A stretch of 64,000 nt of DNA, taken from contig JAGGNK010008448.1 in the NCBI GenBank assembly GCA_017590115.1, positions 2,544,794 to 2,608,793 of the forward strand, written 5' to 3'. Origin of the DNA: Montifringilla adamsi (lineage: Eukaryota > Chordata > Aves > Passeriformes > Passeridae). This document shows, in pieces, positions 12,877 through 23,900 of this stretch. How positions within the stretch are numbered: the first letter of the stretch is position 1; each line of letters starts with the position of its first letter. The notes under the pieces are model-generated. The model saw nothing but the letters and a program-made list of their open reading frames with translations, was not told the DNA's origin and ran no database searches. The translations under genes were made by a program, and so were the position numbers.

Positions 12877-15800
12877 GTACAGTCCTGATCCAAAAGAGAC
12901 CACAGCTATCACACAAGGAATTTCTAGTTCTTTGGGACTACTTTGTAACTTCTGTCTGAAAGGGAACCAGGAATGAAACACATTAACTTAAAAACTGAGA
13001 AGGGCTTGAAGACAGACCATGAATAAAGATAGGGTCTACTGATTTTCAAACCAATAGCTTACAATTCTAATAATAGAAGATTAACATACTATTTGAAATC
13101 AAAATATATTATCAAACCATTAAAATTCTCATCTAAAGCACTGGCTGATGATCTCAGAGTACTCTTATGTCTGCTCTATATTTAAAACAAGACTAAGCTA
13201 TAGACAAAAATGCGAATTGCTGGGTCATGCTCCAAAACCAAAATAATGAAAACACAGAAAAATTACTTTAGACAATCCTACCAGACAAGTAAGACCACAG
13301 GAGAAAAATTAAGGCAACCACAGTTTGTTATTGGATAACCGCATCACAAATCCCAACAGATCATAGCAAAAAAGTATTTCCCTGCCTGCAGTAGTGCTAA
13401 TGCTGTAAAATCTTTCCACATTTTCAGATTTCATTCATACTGCCTACTTACTGTTACTGCTTACTAACTGTTGTGCTGAAGACACAGAATCACATACCTA
13501 AACCATGCCTGCTGGTAACTGTAATGTACACTTTCAGTAAAACTGAAGTTACATAACATTTAGGCACTTATCTCATTTTGTTCTGGACAGGCCCCCTCAA
13601 TGAACACAAGAATATCTCCAAAATACAAATTACAGACCCCAGTCTGGGCAAACCACCTGCAGTTGTAAAGTGTACCCCAACAGAGTAAAAGCAGCAGAAT
13701 TAGACTCTCACTCCATATCTCTAACTCTGAATTTTCTTAGGACCTTGATCAGTAAAGGACAAAATAGTCTTGCTTATTTTTCTAATGATGCCTTACTAAA
13801 GTGTAGCTTTTACTTTTAGCTTTTCTGCACCACAAGGACAGAAGTTCAGAATGAACAGCTATCAATTTGTTTTGACACTTCAGCCAAACTCATTTATGAT
13901 GTCCGACCTCCAAACTCTGATTAACCTAAATGAGAAAAATGCAGCACTATACAGGAATTATTTTGCTTTGCAGTCTCAGCTCAGTGCTGCTTTTACCAGT
14001 TCAATGCCATTCTAGATCAGTGGAAGGTGACTGCAGCATACTGCAGCATCAGACAGAAATGCATCAACTGAACGGTGCTTGTGGGTGTGATTTCTTCAGC
14101 CAGAGACAACAGGACAGCAAAATGTCTTCACAGGAGGCTCTCTAAGAACTCTTCAAAGATGTTTCATGGCCAACACAACTTAGAGCAACCTACAAGATGC
14201 TCTAACATCTACCAGGCAACGGCTTCGTGATGACAGATTTCAGGTCGAGAGAATTGAATTAAAAGCATTTTTACACTGACTTTTGAGGAGCACTTTGGAA
14301 AGCTGTGATTGTCAGTTAAAGCTACACAGTACATTCTGCTTACAGACAGATACATCAATAGACACAGCACCTCCTTATCAACTTATCACCTTAGCAACAG
14401 AATTTCCATTATCAATCCCCCACAGTTTTTATATTTAATTTTACTTTTGTGTTTTTGTTCAGTCAACGGATTGTGGGCATGGAGGTACTCCCCTGACAGG
14501 CTGTGTATGGGAACCACAGAACACTGCAGACTTAGTGACTCAAAGCTCACAAGACGAAGTGTTTAGAGACAGTCTACCATATGCTTATGAAACATTTTGC
14601 CAAGCTGGAGTCTAAGAGTTAATTCATCTATTTAAAAAAAAAAAAAAAAAAAAGCTTTGAAATACTACACACTACTACAGACTCAAAGAAACTCGTATCT
14701 ATAGTACACAGGGCACTGGCAGAACAACTTCTACTCTGTCGAGTTTCACTTTGACCTTTTTCAACCAACCATAAACTAACCATCAAATAAGGTCAATTAT
14801 TTTCTTCTGAAGAGAATTTGTCTTACTAGCTACCACAGCATGTCCAACTGACTATTCAAGAAGTGTTAAAACACAGAGTTCAGTGAGGGCCTTAAGTTTT
14901 TTGTTAAGTTTCTGATTTTTCTATTGTTGTTGTTGAGAGGATTATGGCAATTGCCTTTCTTTCTCTTTGTCTTCTTCCACTTCCTTTCTAAAGATTAGAA
15001 ATAAGATAGCTCTCCCTGAGAGAAGCTCAAAAGTATGTATTCAACATGAATTATACGATATTAACATGTTCTATAAAAAGGTGAGAGTGATGAGCCTTTA
15101 ACAAGTTTTGTCATTAATCTCATTTTGTTAGCCATTAAAGCCAAAAAGATGCTGATAAAAGCTTCACAGAGTCTGATGAAAAAAAAAAAATCCTGGCTTG
15201 CTATAGACACAGTCTGCCTATTTAATGAAAGGCATGTTGGCTTAGGTCTCATTTATAATGATTCAGCATGTGTTACTGAATTTAGAGATGCAAGTGAAAT
15301 AGAAGCAAATTTAAATCAATAAATTCATCCAGTTAAAATCTAACAAGAAAATTATTTTAATCCAATACAATCTCTTCCTCTCTTGAGATGCAGACCAGTC
15401 TTTAGGAGCTAACTCTCCTAAACAGTAAATAAACCCAATTGCATTAGCTGTATGCTGATTCCTCCTATAAAGGACCTGCATTTCACATTCCTCTTTATAG
15501 GTAGATCTCAGAGTAGAAAATCACCTGCAGGATCAATTTGTATGCTGTTCCTTACCAGTAAATTACACACAAAGACATTATATATCAAGAAATGCTATTA
15601 TTTTTTATATCATAAAAACAAGTGCTGCCACTCTTGTAGCAGGGTAGGAAACAGCACCCAGGCAGGGACAGCCATACCCAACCAGCAAGCAAAACACTGA
15701 AGAAAAACAGCAGCAAAAATGTGTTTCCATGGAATCTACATACAGCCCACAAGAAAAACGTACACTTCCTTTGTGAAGCATGGATGCACTACAAAGACAT

Positions 15801-17869
15801 TAACATCTTGATGTTAACAATTAAGGATAAGTCAGATCTTGCATATCCCACAATCTTCAGCATTTCATATTACCTCATGCTGCTTATCCAAACCACTCAC
15901 CTCAAGTCCCTTCTTTTGTTCTGCTATTTAAGTAGTATGTTGGTTGGCTTTATTTGATGTGGCAATGCTATAAATATTCTCCCAGCATTACAACCCAGAG
16001 ATTACAAAAATATTCCATTTCACATAATGAAATTAATGTAATCTCAGTCATTACATGAGACAACTGGCCTCAATAGCTTCTGTGACTGGAAATCAATGGA
16101 TCACTTCATGTGGTAGCCTTATGCAACTGCACGTAGAATTACTCAACTGATTTCTTTGATTCACATTGTTTAGCAAGTAAAACCTAGATCTCATGCAGAA
16201 AATAATGCTCCATTTTACATTTATGCTTCTTTCATTGAAATAGATCTTGTAATTTGATGTAGGATTTCAGACTTTTCAGTTTCACACAGCAATTCACAAA
16301 TTGCAACAGACAGCTGAGCAGACAGCTCAAGTTTTGATTTTAAATACTGCTGGTTTTAGGGAGTAGAAGCACACTTCTGTGGTGTTTGCTGGACTTCTTT
16401 CAACACTCAGCCAGGTGTAACCACTCTTTCACCTAATTTTTTTTTTTTGCAATTGAACACTAGGGTTCAATCAGACCAACATCCACTTTTTTCCCTAAAA
16501 ATCCTGAAAGTCGGCAATGCAAAATTCCATTACTGGAAAATCAGTGATAGGATAGAAACATGCAAAAAATGAGAAATTAAATTTTAATATTTATAAAGAC
16601 ATCAGCACATTTTAAATGCTTAATATGGATAAGAGATTCATATGGTGGTCCCTTCCCCCTCCACACCTGTGGATGCCTTCTGCTAATTAGCGTAGCCTAA
16701 TACTCTGTTTGTCCTTTCTACAGGTTACTCTGATATAAGCTCTATACTGAAGATGGTGGCAAAACTGCAATTATATTTAATATTTTGTTGTGGTTTTTTG
16801 CAGGCATCAGCTTCAACCTGCCTGGGCTTGTTAAGTGAAACATGGTGAAACTGCCTCCAGGGACAACTCAAGTCTAAAAGCATCCCAGCTACTTTCCATC
16901 AGCCTAAGCCCACGGACTCTCACAGGTGAGGCTCCTTGTGATGCTCAGCTTCAGCACCTCCACACTCTATTCCCAACAGCAGCCATGCTTCAGGAACATG
17001 AGGGGAGATCAGAGCACAGTTTGCTCCAAGATGACCTCTAAGACCAGACTGAGCCAGCACGCAGTCCCCATGTGATGTCTAGACGAGCCCACCACACTCC
17101 CCATGGGAGCTCTCAGAGGATTGATTAGCCCCAGCCTCACACTAATGCCCAGACTGCGACCTCCCACACAGCTGTGGAGGATCCACTGTAGAAACACGTA
17201 GCTCACCTCAAAATCAACTGCTATGATGTGCAAAATGACCCACTTGGCATGCAACAGAAACTTCTCTTCCACCAGTTCTCAGGACTGTGTTCTCACCCAT
17301 GTTCATCCTTCCCCAGCAGGCACCATTCCCACTGCAGGAAAAGCCAGCAGCACCATGCTCATTGCTTTGCAGCACGCTGCCACACAAACTGCCTTTTCCA
17401 GTTTTCTGCACACAAGCTCACTGTATCTTTTCAAAGAGATAACATTCAAATTCACAGTTCTCTCTCCCCTGTCTGGCTAGTGCCTATGCTTTTTTTTACT
17501 TCTTTCAGACATCTTTAATCGGAGAAGCACCAGCAAAGCTCCATGACAAAGATCCTCTTTCCCCTGTTTCCTCTATAACCCAACTGACTCCCCACAGGCC
17601 CTGCCCTTATCTCCCCAGCTCTAAGTGAAAGGTACTTCCACATTCGCCTCCAACAGGAAAGGTTATGCAAAACCTTTTTTTTTTTTTTTCCAAAATGCAG
17701 GCTAAGCCATTTGGCAGTATGTGGAATTGGAGGAAAAAGACAGAAAACCAAACCATTGCAGTCATGGCACACCAAAAATGCTCTAAACACTGTCACATTT
17801 CCAAGGAAACTGACCAGGGTAGTAGGTTTCAGACCGCATCACTAGAGGTTGCATAGTGGAGCACTGCAA
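12877..17869 (-). other. EXOC6: EXOC6 intron 1, proximal part
   Basis: About 5 kb of intron between the LTR and the CpG island. I see no exon and no recognisable transposon. It holds a 20-bp poly(A) tract (14634-14653), a short poly(T) at 16438-16449, and a run of moderately GC-richer sequence around 16830-17500 whose open frames overlap in several frames without protein-like features. Confidence 0.75.
14634..14653. repeat. Poly(A) tract, 20 bp
   Basis: Uninterrupted A run in EXOC6 intron 1. No LINE or SINE body is recognisable next to it. Confidence 0.9.
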
Positions 17870-18408
17870 CACCCACCCACGATACGGTTTCGGCCCCGTT
17901 CTCAGCACAGAACCGGCGGTACCGGCACACCCAGGGAGCTGACTCGTGTCCAGGTGCGGGCAGCAAAGCCCGGCACTGGGTTACGGCCGGCGCCCCAAGC
18001 CCGGCCACCCGCGCCGGGCCCAGGGCCGCCCCGTCCCGAGGCCGCACTCCAGCCCCGCCGGAGCCGGGCTGTGCCCGGCTGCTTCTCCTGCAGACAATAC
18101 CAGGGAGCGGCCAGCCTGGAGCCGGGCCACGGCCGCCGTCTCCACTCGGTCCCCGTTCCCTGTCAGCGCGCCGGCACAGCTTGACAGCCCCGCTCCCTGC
18201 CCGCGCCGCACCGGCCCCTTCCCTCGGCCCCTCAGCGCCCGGGACGGGGGGCGGCGGTCGGGCCCCCACGGAGCGGCAGCGGGGGCTGCGCCGTCCCTGG
18301 GGAGCAGCTGTCAGCGCGGCCGGGCCGCGCCGCGGCTCCCGGGCCGGCGGGCGGGCAGGGCCTGGGAGCTTCACCCGCTGGCGGCGCCACGAGCCCAGCG
18401 CCCCGCAC

Positions 18409-18491
18409 CTCAGGGTCGGTCCCACGCAGGCCGTGTCGGTGCTCTCGATCTCCTGCAGGATGCGATCATGCTCGGGGAGACTCTCCGCCAT
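18409..18491 (-). CDS. EXOC6: EXOC6 coding exon 1 (canonical start)
   Basis: The minus-strand frame starts with ATG at 18491 and gives M-A-E-S-L-P-E-H-D-R followed by ILQEIESTDTACVGPTL, then the first two bases (AG) of an Arg codon. The donor gtgcgg begins at 18408. Joined to exon 2 it reads P-T-L-R-S-V-Y-D-D, the expected Sec15A N-terminus. The 83 nt are 27 codons plus 2 bases, matching the phase exon 2 needs. The bird N-terminus is several residues shorter than the mammalian one I know between the initiator and P-E-H. The start is fixed by the Kozak-like context AAGATGG and by the match from P-E-H onward. It sits inside the CpG island and is followed by an 18.1-kb first intron. Confidence 0.97.
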
Positions 18492-18494
18492 CTT
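18485..18494 (-). promoter_or_regulatory. EXOC6: YY1-type motif spanning the EXOC6 start codon
   Basis: On the minus strand AAGATGGCGG overlaps the initiator ATG. This is the YY1 consensus frequently found just downstream of the start site at CpG-island housekeeping promoters, where it doubles as a strong translation-start context. If functional it implies a short 5' UTR, with transcription starting a few tens of bases upstream. Confidence 0.6.
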
Positions 18495-18980
18495 GGATGG
18501 GAGGGACCCAGCGCCCGCGCCGCTGCGGGAGGCGCTGAGGGAGGAGCGGCCGCGGAGCCGGGCGGGGGACGGCAGGAGCCGCTGGGGAGGGTTCGGCGGT
18601 GCGCGCGGGGCGGCGGGAGAGGCTGGGGCAGGTGGGGGGGCGCAGGTCGCGCCGGGCCGCGCGCTTCGGGTTCGCGCAAGGTCGGCGGTGCTCTGCTGCC
18701 CTTGTCAGGGGCAGGGCTAGGCCGGGGCCGCCCGGGGAGCCCGGCAAAACCCCTCCGTCCCCGTGGCATCTCCGGGCGCTGGTGTCCGGCAGAGACCGCG
18801 GGCAGCTGCGTCTGCCCGGCGCCAGCCGCTGCCACCCGCTCAGGGCACTGTGACAAACAAGGGACGCGCAAAGTGCGGCCCCTGTCCCGGACGGACCGGC
18901 TTATAGGGTTCAACGCGACCTTTTCCACTGAGGTAGTTCTGCTTTAGTCTTGTGGCTAGTTCATGCTGTGGTCTTGATGG

Positions 18981-18985
18981 TATTA

Positions 18986-19049
<64 letters not shown>
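18981..19049. repeat. (TTA)n trinucleotide array
   Basis: About 23 near-perfect TTA/ATT units, with one early interruption (ttgtta), directly adjoining the upstream edge of the EXOC6 CpG island. Length variation here would change spacing between the promoter and upstream elements. Confidence 0.95.
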
Positions 19050-19812
19050 GTGTTTGTTTGTTTTGATTCGACCGCTCCCGCTCAGGCGTGCCCGTCCCGG
19101 CAGGGAGGGAAGCACCGACCTCTGAGGCGGAGGCTCTGCATTCAGGTTATGTCAGTCTTCATTCCTTCCATTCTTTACGTGACAGAAACTTAGAAACTTG
19201 GGGGTCTGGGTAAAAATAGAACAAAGCCACGACAAAACAAAAAAAGTGCACCTTTATGTGCAGTGGCGTGCTGTGTTTCACTAGAAACTGACATAATGTT
19301 TCCTAGTGCTTTGTACAGCAACGCTTCGTGTGTCAATGAAGGAGGAATAACCTATTTTCTGTTTAAATTTTACACTTTGTGGCCCGTGGCCAGGGATTAA
19401 CTAATCCTTGGGTTTTGAATGCTCAGGAGACAGGATGCACCTGCTTTCTGGGCAAAGTTATCTGCACACAAGTGGGAAGTTCTTGTAAAGAAATAGGCCA
19501 GATATGTAAAACTTCAGGGTGATGTGTAGCTACTTTTTCCAGTAAGGAACTGACAGCATTTGACAAATGTGAATGCATCAAGGTCTACAATTGCATTTGG
19601 CATCCTTCCAGCTACTATTATCAACCTCATCATCTGTCCTGCCCTGGTGCAGCTGCACCTGTACACAAGTTAATAAATGGCACCGAAGACGGTGCACATC
19701 TTGTCTGTGCTTGTGTCTTTATCATATTCACTGTTGATTCAGATTGTTGATTCACCTACTAAATCAACAAGGACTATTCTGAATGTAGACAAGTGCTTAC
19801 AAAGTGCATAAC

Positions 19813-19849
19813 AAAAAAAAAAAAAAAAAAAAAAAAAAAGGAAAAATCC
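19813..19849. repeat. Poly(A) tract, 37 bp
   Basis: Uninterrupted A run, about 0.8 kb from the alternative EXOC6 first exon. No retroposon body is recognised beside it. Confidence 0.95.
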
Positions 19850-20637
19850 TACCAGTTGTAGTATTTCCTTCAAGAAATCTCTCAAATACAGTAACAATTT
19901 TCCCACATTCCTTTTTTTCCCATCACCAAAATACTGAAGTTATAGACTGACACATTTTTCAGGGTGAATTTAATTTTCTTTTTTTAGCCTGATCATTTCT
20001 GCAACCTGATGCCTACAGTGCCAGGAGGCTATTTTTAAAACTCTTCTACAAATACTGACAATATACCTAGACAAATTACATTGCAATCATATATATTACT
20101 TTTTTAAAGGACAAATATGCTGAGGAATTTTTTTCAGTTGCACTTTTACCATTAAACAGTTTCCATAAGCTACAAATAAAAAAAAAATAAATCTTCAGAC
20201 ATTTAGAAATATCAACAGTTAAACCTTAAGTAGTTCTGTCTTTGGTGATTAAAACAAAAGTTGTATTTATTAAAAATTTAAGAATAAGAAGCAGTTAATT
20301 CTTTAAAAATGTAGCTGTTGACTTTAAACTAAAAACACTTCTACACAAAAGAGAACATTTCTCCTTGTTTTCATTTTTAAGAGCACTTTCTTTTTTCACA
20401 AATCTGCAGCCAACCATCAGAAACAGATTGCTTTGTCCAGGTGAAAAGAAAGAGCAGAGTAGGTGACCTTGGTTTGTATTTCACTGAGGGCCAGTCACAT
20501 TGAAATTAAACTCAACTTTCTTGTGGGCTTCAGGGTCAGGAAAACAAAGTTTCTAATATATTTTTCTGACTGAAAGAGCAGCTATAGAAGGAACACATCC
20601 ATCATGAAGAGTATAATACCATTAAAAAGAAGCATAC

Positions 20638-20759
20638 CTTAGGGTGGTTCCAAGAGGCAGCTCAAAGGACTGGATCTCAGCAAGGGCATTTTCATATATC
20701 TGATCTTTATTTTCTTCTAGATACAATTCTGAGAGATTTGACTTGCTTTTCCTTGCCAT
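20638..20759 (-). CDS. EXOC6: Candidate alternative first coding exon of EXOC6
   Basis: A minus-strand frame opens with ATG at 20759 and reads M-A-R-K-S-K-S-N-L-S-E-L-Y-L, then E-E-N-K-D-Q-I-Y-E-N-A-L, then AEIQSFELPLGTTL. It ends with AG of an Arg codon, followed by a strong donor (AAG then gtatgc, from 20637). That is 40 codons plus two bases, the same exit phase as canonical exon 1, so splicing to exon 2 gives T-T-L-R-S-V-Y-D-D in frame. The last half aligns with canonical exon 1: A-L-A-E-I-Q-S against I-L-Q-E-I-E-S, and G-T-T-L-R against G-P-T-L-R. An in-frame TAA lies 14 codons upstream of the ATG with no other Met between, which fits a start exon. Correct phase, donor and similarity together are unlikely by chance. 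Alternative 5' coding exons are known for mammalian EXOC6, but I cannot verify orthology here. It could also be a decayed, unused duplicate. Confidence 0.8.
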
Positions 20760-20900
20760 AGAGTAGCATAAAACTAATCTAACTTTAGGAGAGAACTTTT
20801 ATTCTGATTATTATAGTTGACTAAGTGACTCTGTAGTCAGCAAAACCAAGCATAAAAAAAAAGGATCCTGTGCTAACCTCGTGACTTCTGAGGACTTTGT
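20760..20900 (-). promoter_or_regulatory. EXOC6: Possible non-CpG promoter of the alternative EXOC6 exon
   Basis: The sequence upstream of the alternative ATG is AT-rich with no CpG island. Minus-strand AT-rich cores (actataataatc and gaataaaag) lie 35-60 bp from the ATG. Three TGAC-type half-sites cluster at 20818-20842 (TGACTAAG, TGACTCTG and a TGCTGAC on the minus strand), resembling AP-1/MAF half-sites. This would fit a tissue-restricted promoter, but no start site can be demonstrated. Confidence 0.3.
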
Positions 20901-23900
20901 GTCCAAGAATGGTGCACAGCTGCTCTTTTCCTGTCTGCTGGTATCATTTGCCTCGTATGCACTACCCAGGCCTGCACAGTCTTTTGTGTGTGCGTTTGTC
21001 TAATATATATTACTCTTAACAACAAATTTCCTGCCAAAATAATATTTTTATATCCTTGAAATAAATATTAAACCTGAAATTTAGTAATTGTGAAAATTTA
21101 AAGGAATTTCAGGCACTAGACATCAATGCTTAATTTCTCTGTTAAGTTTTATGAGATTAAAATTATTATTTTTTAAAATTATGTTTTCCTTTTGCTATAT
21201 AAAAAGCTTGTTCACAAGGACTTGGCTGGATTTATGAAAAAGGTTTATGGATCTCCTAAAGCAGATTAGAAAAACAGAGAAATATTTATGTTCTCATCAT
21301 TTTCCTTTTCAGCATTAGTAGTTGCTACTTGTAATAACCAATTTCAGAAAATGCTCTGTGATAACTGTGGGTTTTATGTGTATGAGCAAAAAAAAACCTG
21401 TTACTAATTTATTACCTGCATGGAAAAAAAATGGATAGCAAATGTTGAGAGCAGTGCTGCTGTCACTATCGTTTTCATGATGATGGCAAAGAAAACACTT
21501 TGCACAACTGCCATGAATTACTTTAATTTCAGGCAGTTATTTCAAACATGAGACTGGAGTTGTAGATCTTTACGTTTAAACTGCTGTTTAGAAGCCTAAT
21601 TCCATACATTTGGATAACCAATATATTTTAGTTTTTAAATTATTTCTAGGGGTTTAATCAAAATTTGGCTCCTAATCACAGTACTGCTCCTGATGAAATT
21701 GATTAGTCCAGACATTCGTGATGCAGTCAACAGTTAAGTGCAGAGAAACAGAGATTACTCATTTTGGAGCAGGGGATAAACAGTTTATTCACTTTTCTGT
21801 GCCCAGTGGGAACACTGAGGAGATGAGTTCACATCGGTAGCAGTGGGAAAGAGCACTAAAGGCTGCAGTGAGTTAAGGCTACGTACAAATTTGCAATGTG
21901 TTTCCTTGAACAAGCTGCTTTAATCACCGGTTTATTTTTAAATCAAAATTAAGTAATTGCTCTGTTAGCATTACTGTGCAATACATTTCCTGCTTTCATG
22001 CTCTATATGGAGTTATGAGTAATTTTTACACTTTTCACCAGAAATGGGAGCCTGTGATTGACCCATTCAGCCACTGGATGTCACACAAACGCAGATGAAA
22101 GGATGGATGTTGAAACTACTAATTTCTAATCTTAACAGTGACTGGATTCAGAATTAATTTAGCAATTATGAGGTGACAGTGTGAAAGTAAACTGCAAATA
22201 TTATAACAAGATTAAGCTTATTCATGTGATAGAAGAAAGTACATCTACTGCCACTGAGGAAGAGCAGAGGCAGGGCAGGTAAATGAGAGATGCCTCAGGC
22301 ATCTACACCCAGCCAGCACACACTGTGGCTGGCAATAAAAATAGAATGCAGTGATGGAAGCATGACGATTTATACAAAATGCTTTTATGAATATATTTGT
22401 GTGATTATAAATTAGTTAGATTCTTACAGAAGCTTTGGATAAAATTTCTTCTTCCTCCTCTCCCAAAAATTTAAACAGTAGCTTTCTTTAGGAAATCAGC
22501 TAACCAAAATAAACAGGACTCTGTATCTGTTGTGCAAATGTTCTTGTCGGTATCGCAGCTGCCTGGAAATAAATATGTTTAATAACAAAGCAAAACAATG
22601 TAAGAAGAAGCAAACAAATACAAAGGTGAATGACCAAGAAACAGGCAGATGTTACAGTCTCTTCAGTTGTGGCAGTGAGTGGTGAAGTACCTTGATTCTC
22701 TGGACAGGATCAGACCAAATTGCATCAGGCCTGGCTGCTCAGCTCTCCAGAGTGTTTTACACCCCCACTGAACCTAAGACCATGACATCCAGAGGATGAT
22801 CCTAGGTGCAGTGGTGGATCTGTATCTGACCTCAGATCCATGGGCAGGAGTACATTAACACCTGCCCAAAGCCCTTTATGCTGCAGATGACCCTGCTTCT
22901 ACCCTGTGCTGTCTGTCCAGCCTGTGCTCCCTTCCCCACGTCTGTCATCTGCTCCTCCCTACCATAATTCCAGTGCTGGTTAGATGTGCCCAACATCTAC
23001 ATCTTTCAGTCAGACAGGAGCTTTTCCTGTTTCCAGCTGAGCTCAGGGCCACTCTCAAAAGGCTTTAGGGAACTGCCTTCTTCAAGGAAATAAAGTATTT
23101 TTGTAAAATGACAAAGGAACAAATTCTGTATAAGCACTTGACATCAGCTTCTGGCTAAACAATGTATCTTTGCTTCACAACTATACATAACATACTTGGA
23201 GGCTGCAACTAAATAGTTTGTCACCAAAGACAATGCTAAGTTTTGGGGTTTTTTTTAATTTATGGTACTCTCCATGCAGAAAAGGACAGTAGACGTTATC
23301 ATTTCTGAGGTATCATACTTGTACCAGTTCAGATTTAACCAGGTCAAGAAGCCTGAGAAGGTATTAATCTTCTAGAAGTCCCCGGCAGAAAATCAGAAGG
23401 TATTTTCTGTGCTGGTTAAATTCACACTGTTTCTGTGAATGACATATTCATTACCTGGACAGGCAGAAACCTCAGGCCTTGTAAGATATGGAGCTGTTGC
23501 CATCTTTCCAATCATCCTGAGATTTTCCTTTGAAAAAATTATCCAAAGCAACTATTTCTTGCTGAAGGTGTAAAAACGGTTCACAGCTCAGAAGAGAGCA
23601 AGAGGGGAAATTGAGGCAAATTATCAACAATATTGTGAAACAGGATGCAGAGGCTTATCTAAAGCAAAACCACTTTCACCACGTCCTTTCTCCCCTTCCT
23701 CCCCTAATTCCTACTCTTCCCCAACCCTAATGGGATAGCAGAGGGCCAAGAACTGCTGGTTTAAAGGTTGCCTGCCTGTGTTGATACTTTAAAAATACAT
23801 TTTACCCACATGACCATTACAAAAAGTGTAATGTGCTGCAGAGTAGGGTCCTTACTGTGTATGCAATTCCAGTGTAGATTACTTCCTTTTTTTACAATTG

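Larger units (their letters stand above)
17870..18900 (-). promoter_or_regulatory. EXOC6: CpG-island promoter of EXOC6
   Basis: This is the only long GC- and CpG-dense segment in the window, with abrupt AT-rich borders. It contains repeated GC-box-like sequences (for example ggggcggcg near 18606 and gggccgcccc near 18022). It surrounds the canonical first coding exon, with about 400 bp of CpG-rich sequence upstream of the ATG on the minus strand. This is the layout of a TATA-less housekeeping promoter, consistent with broad expression of exocyst subunits. The transcription start is inferred to lie within about 18500-18750 but cannot be placed from sequence alone. Long open frames on both strands here are products of GC-rich composition. 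Confidence 0.88.
18901..20637. other. Flank between canonical and alternative EXOC6 first exons
   Basis: About 1.7 kb upstream of the CpG island. For transcripts starting at the alternative exon it would be intron. It contains a (TTA)n array and a 37-bp poly(A) tract (listed separately) and otherwise AT-rich unique sequence. I see no coding frame with features. Confidence 0.75.

Noticed and set aside
17946..18947. A 333-codon plus-strand frame across the CpG island, with a 220-codon minus-strand frame opposite
   Set aside because: Both are products of GC-rich, stop-poor sequence. Their composition is Pro/Arg/Gly/Ala-rich with no domain. The minus-strand frame is simply EXOC6 exon 1 read through its donor into intron 1.
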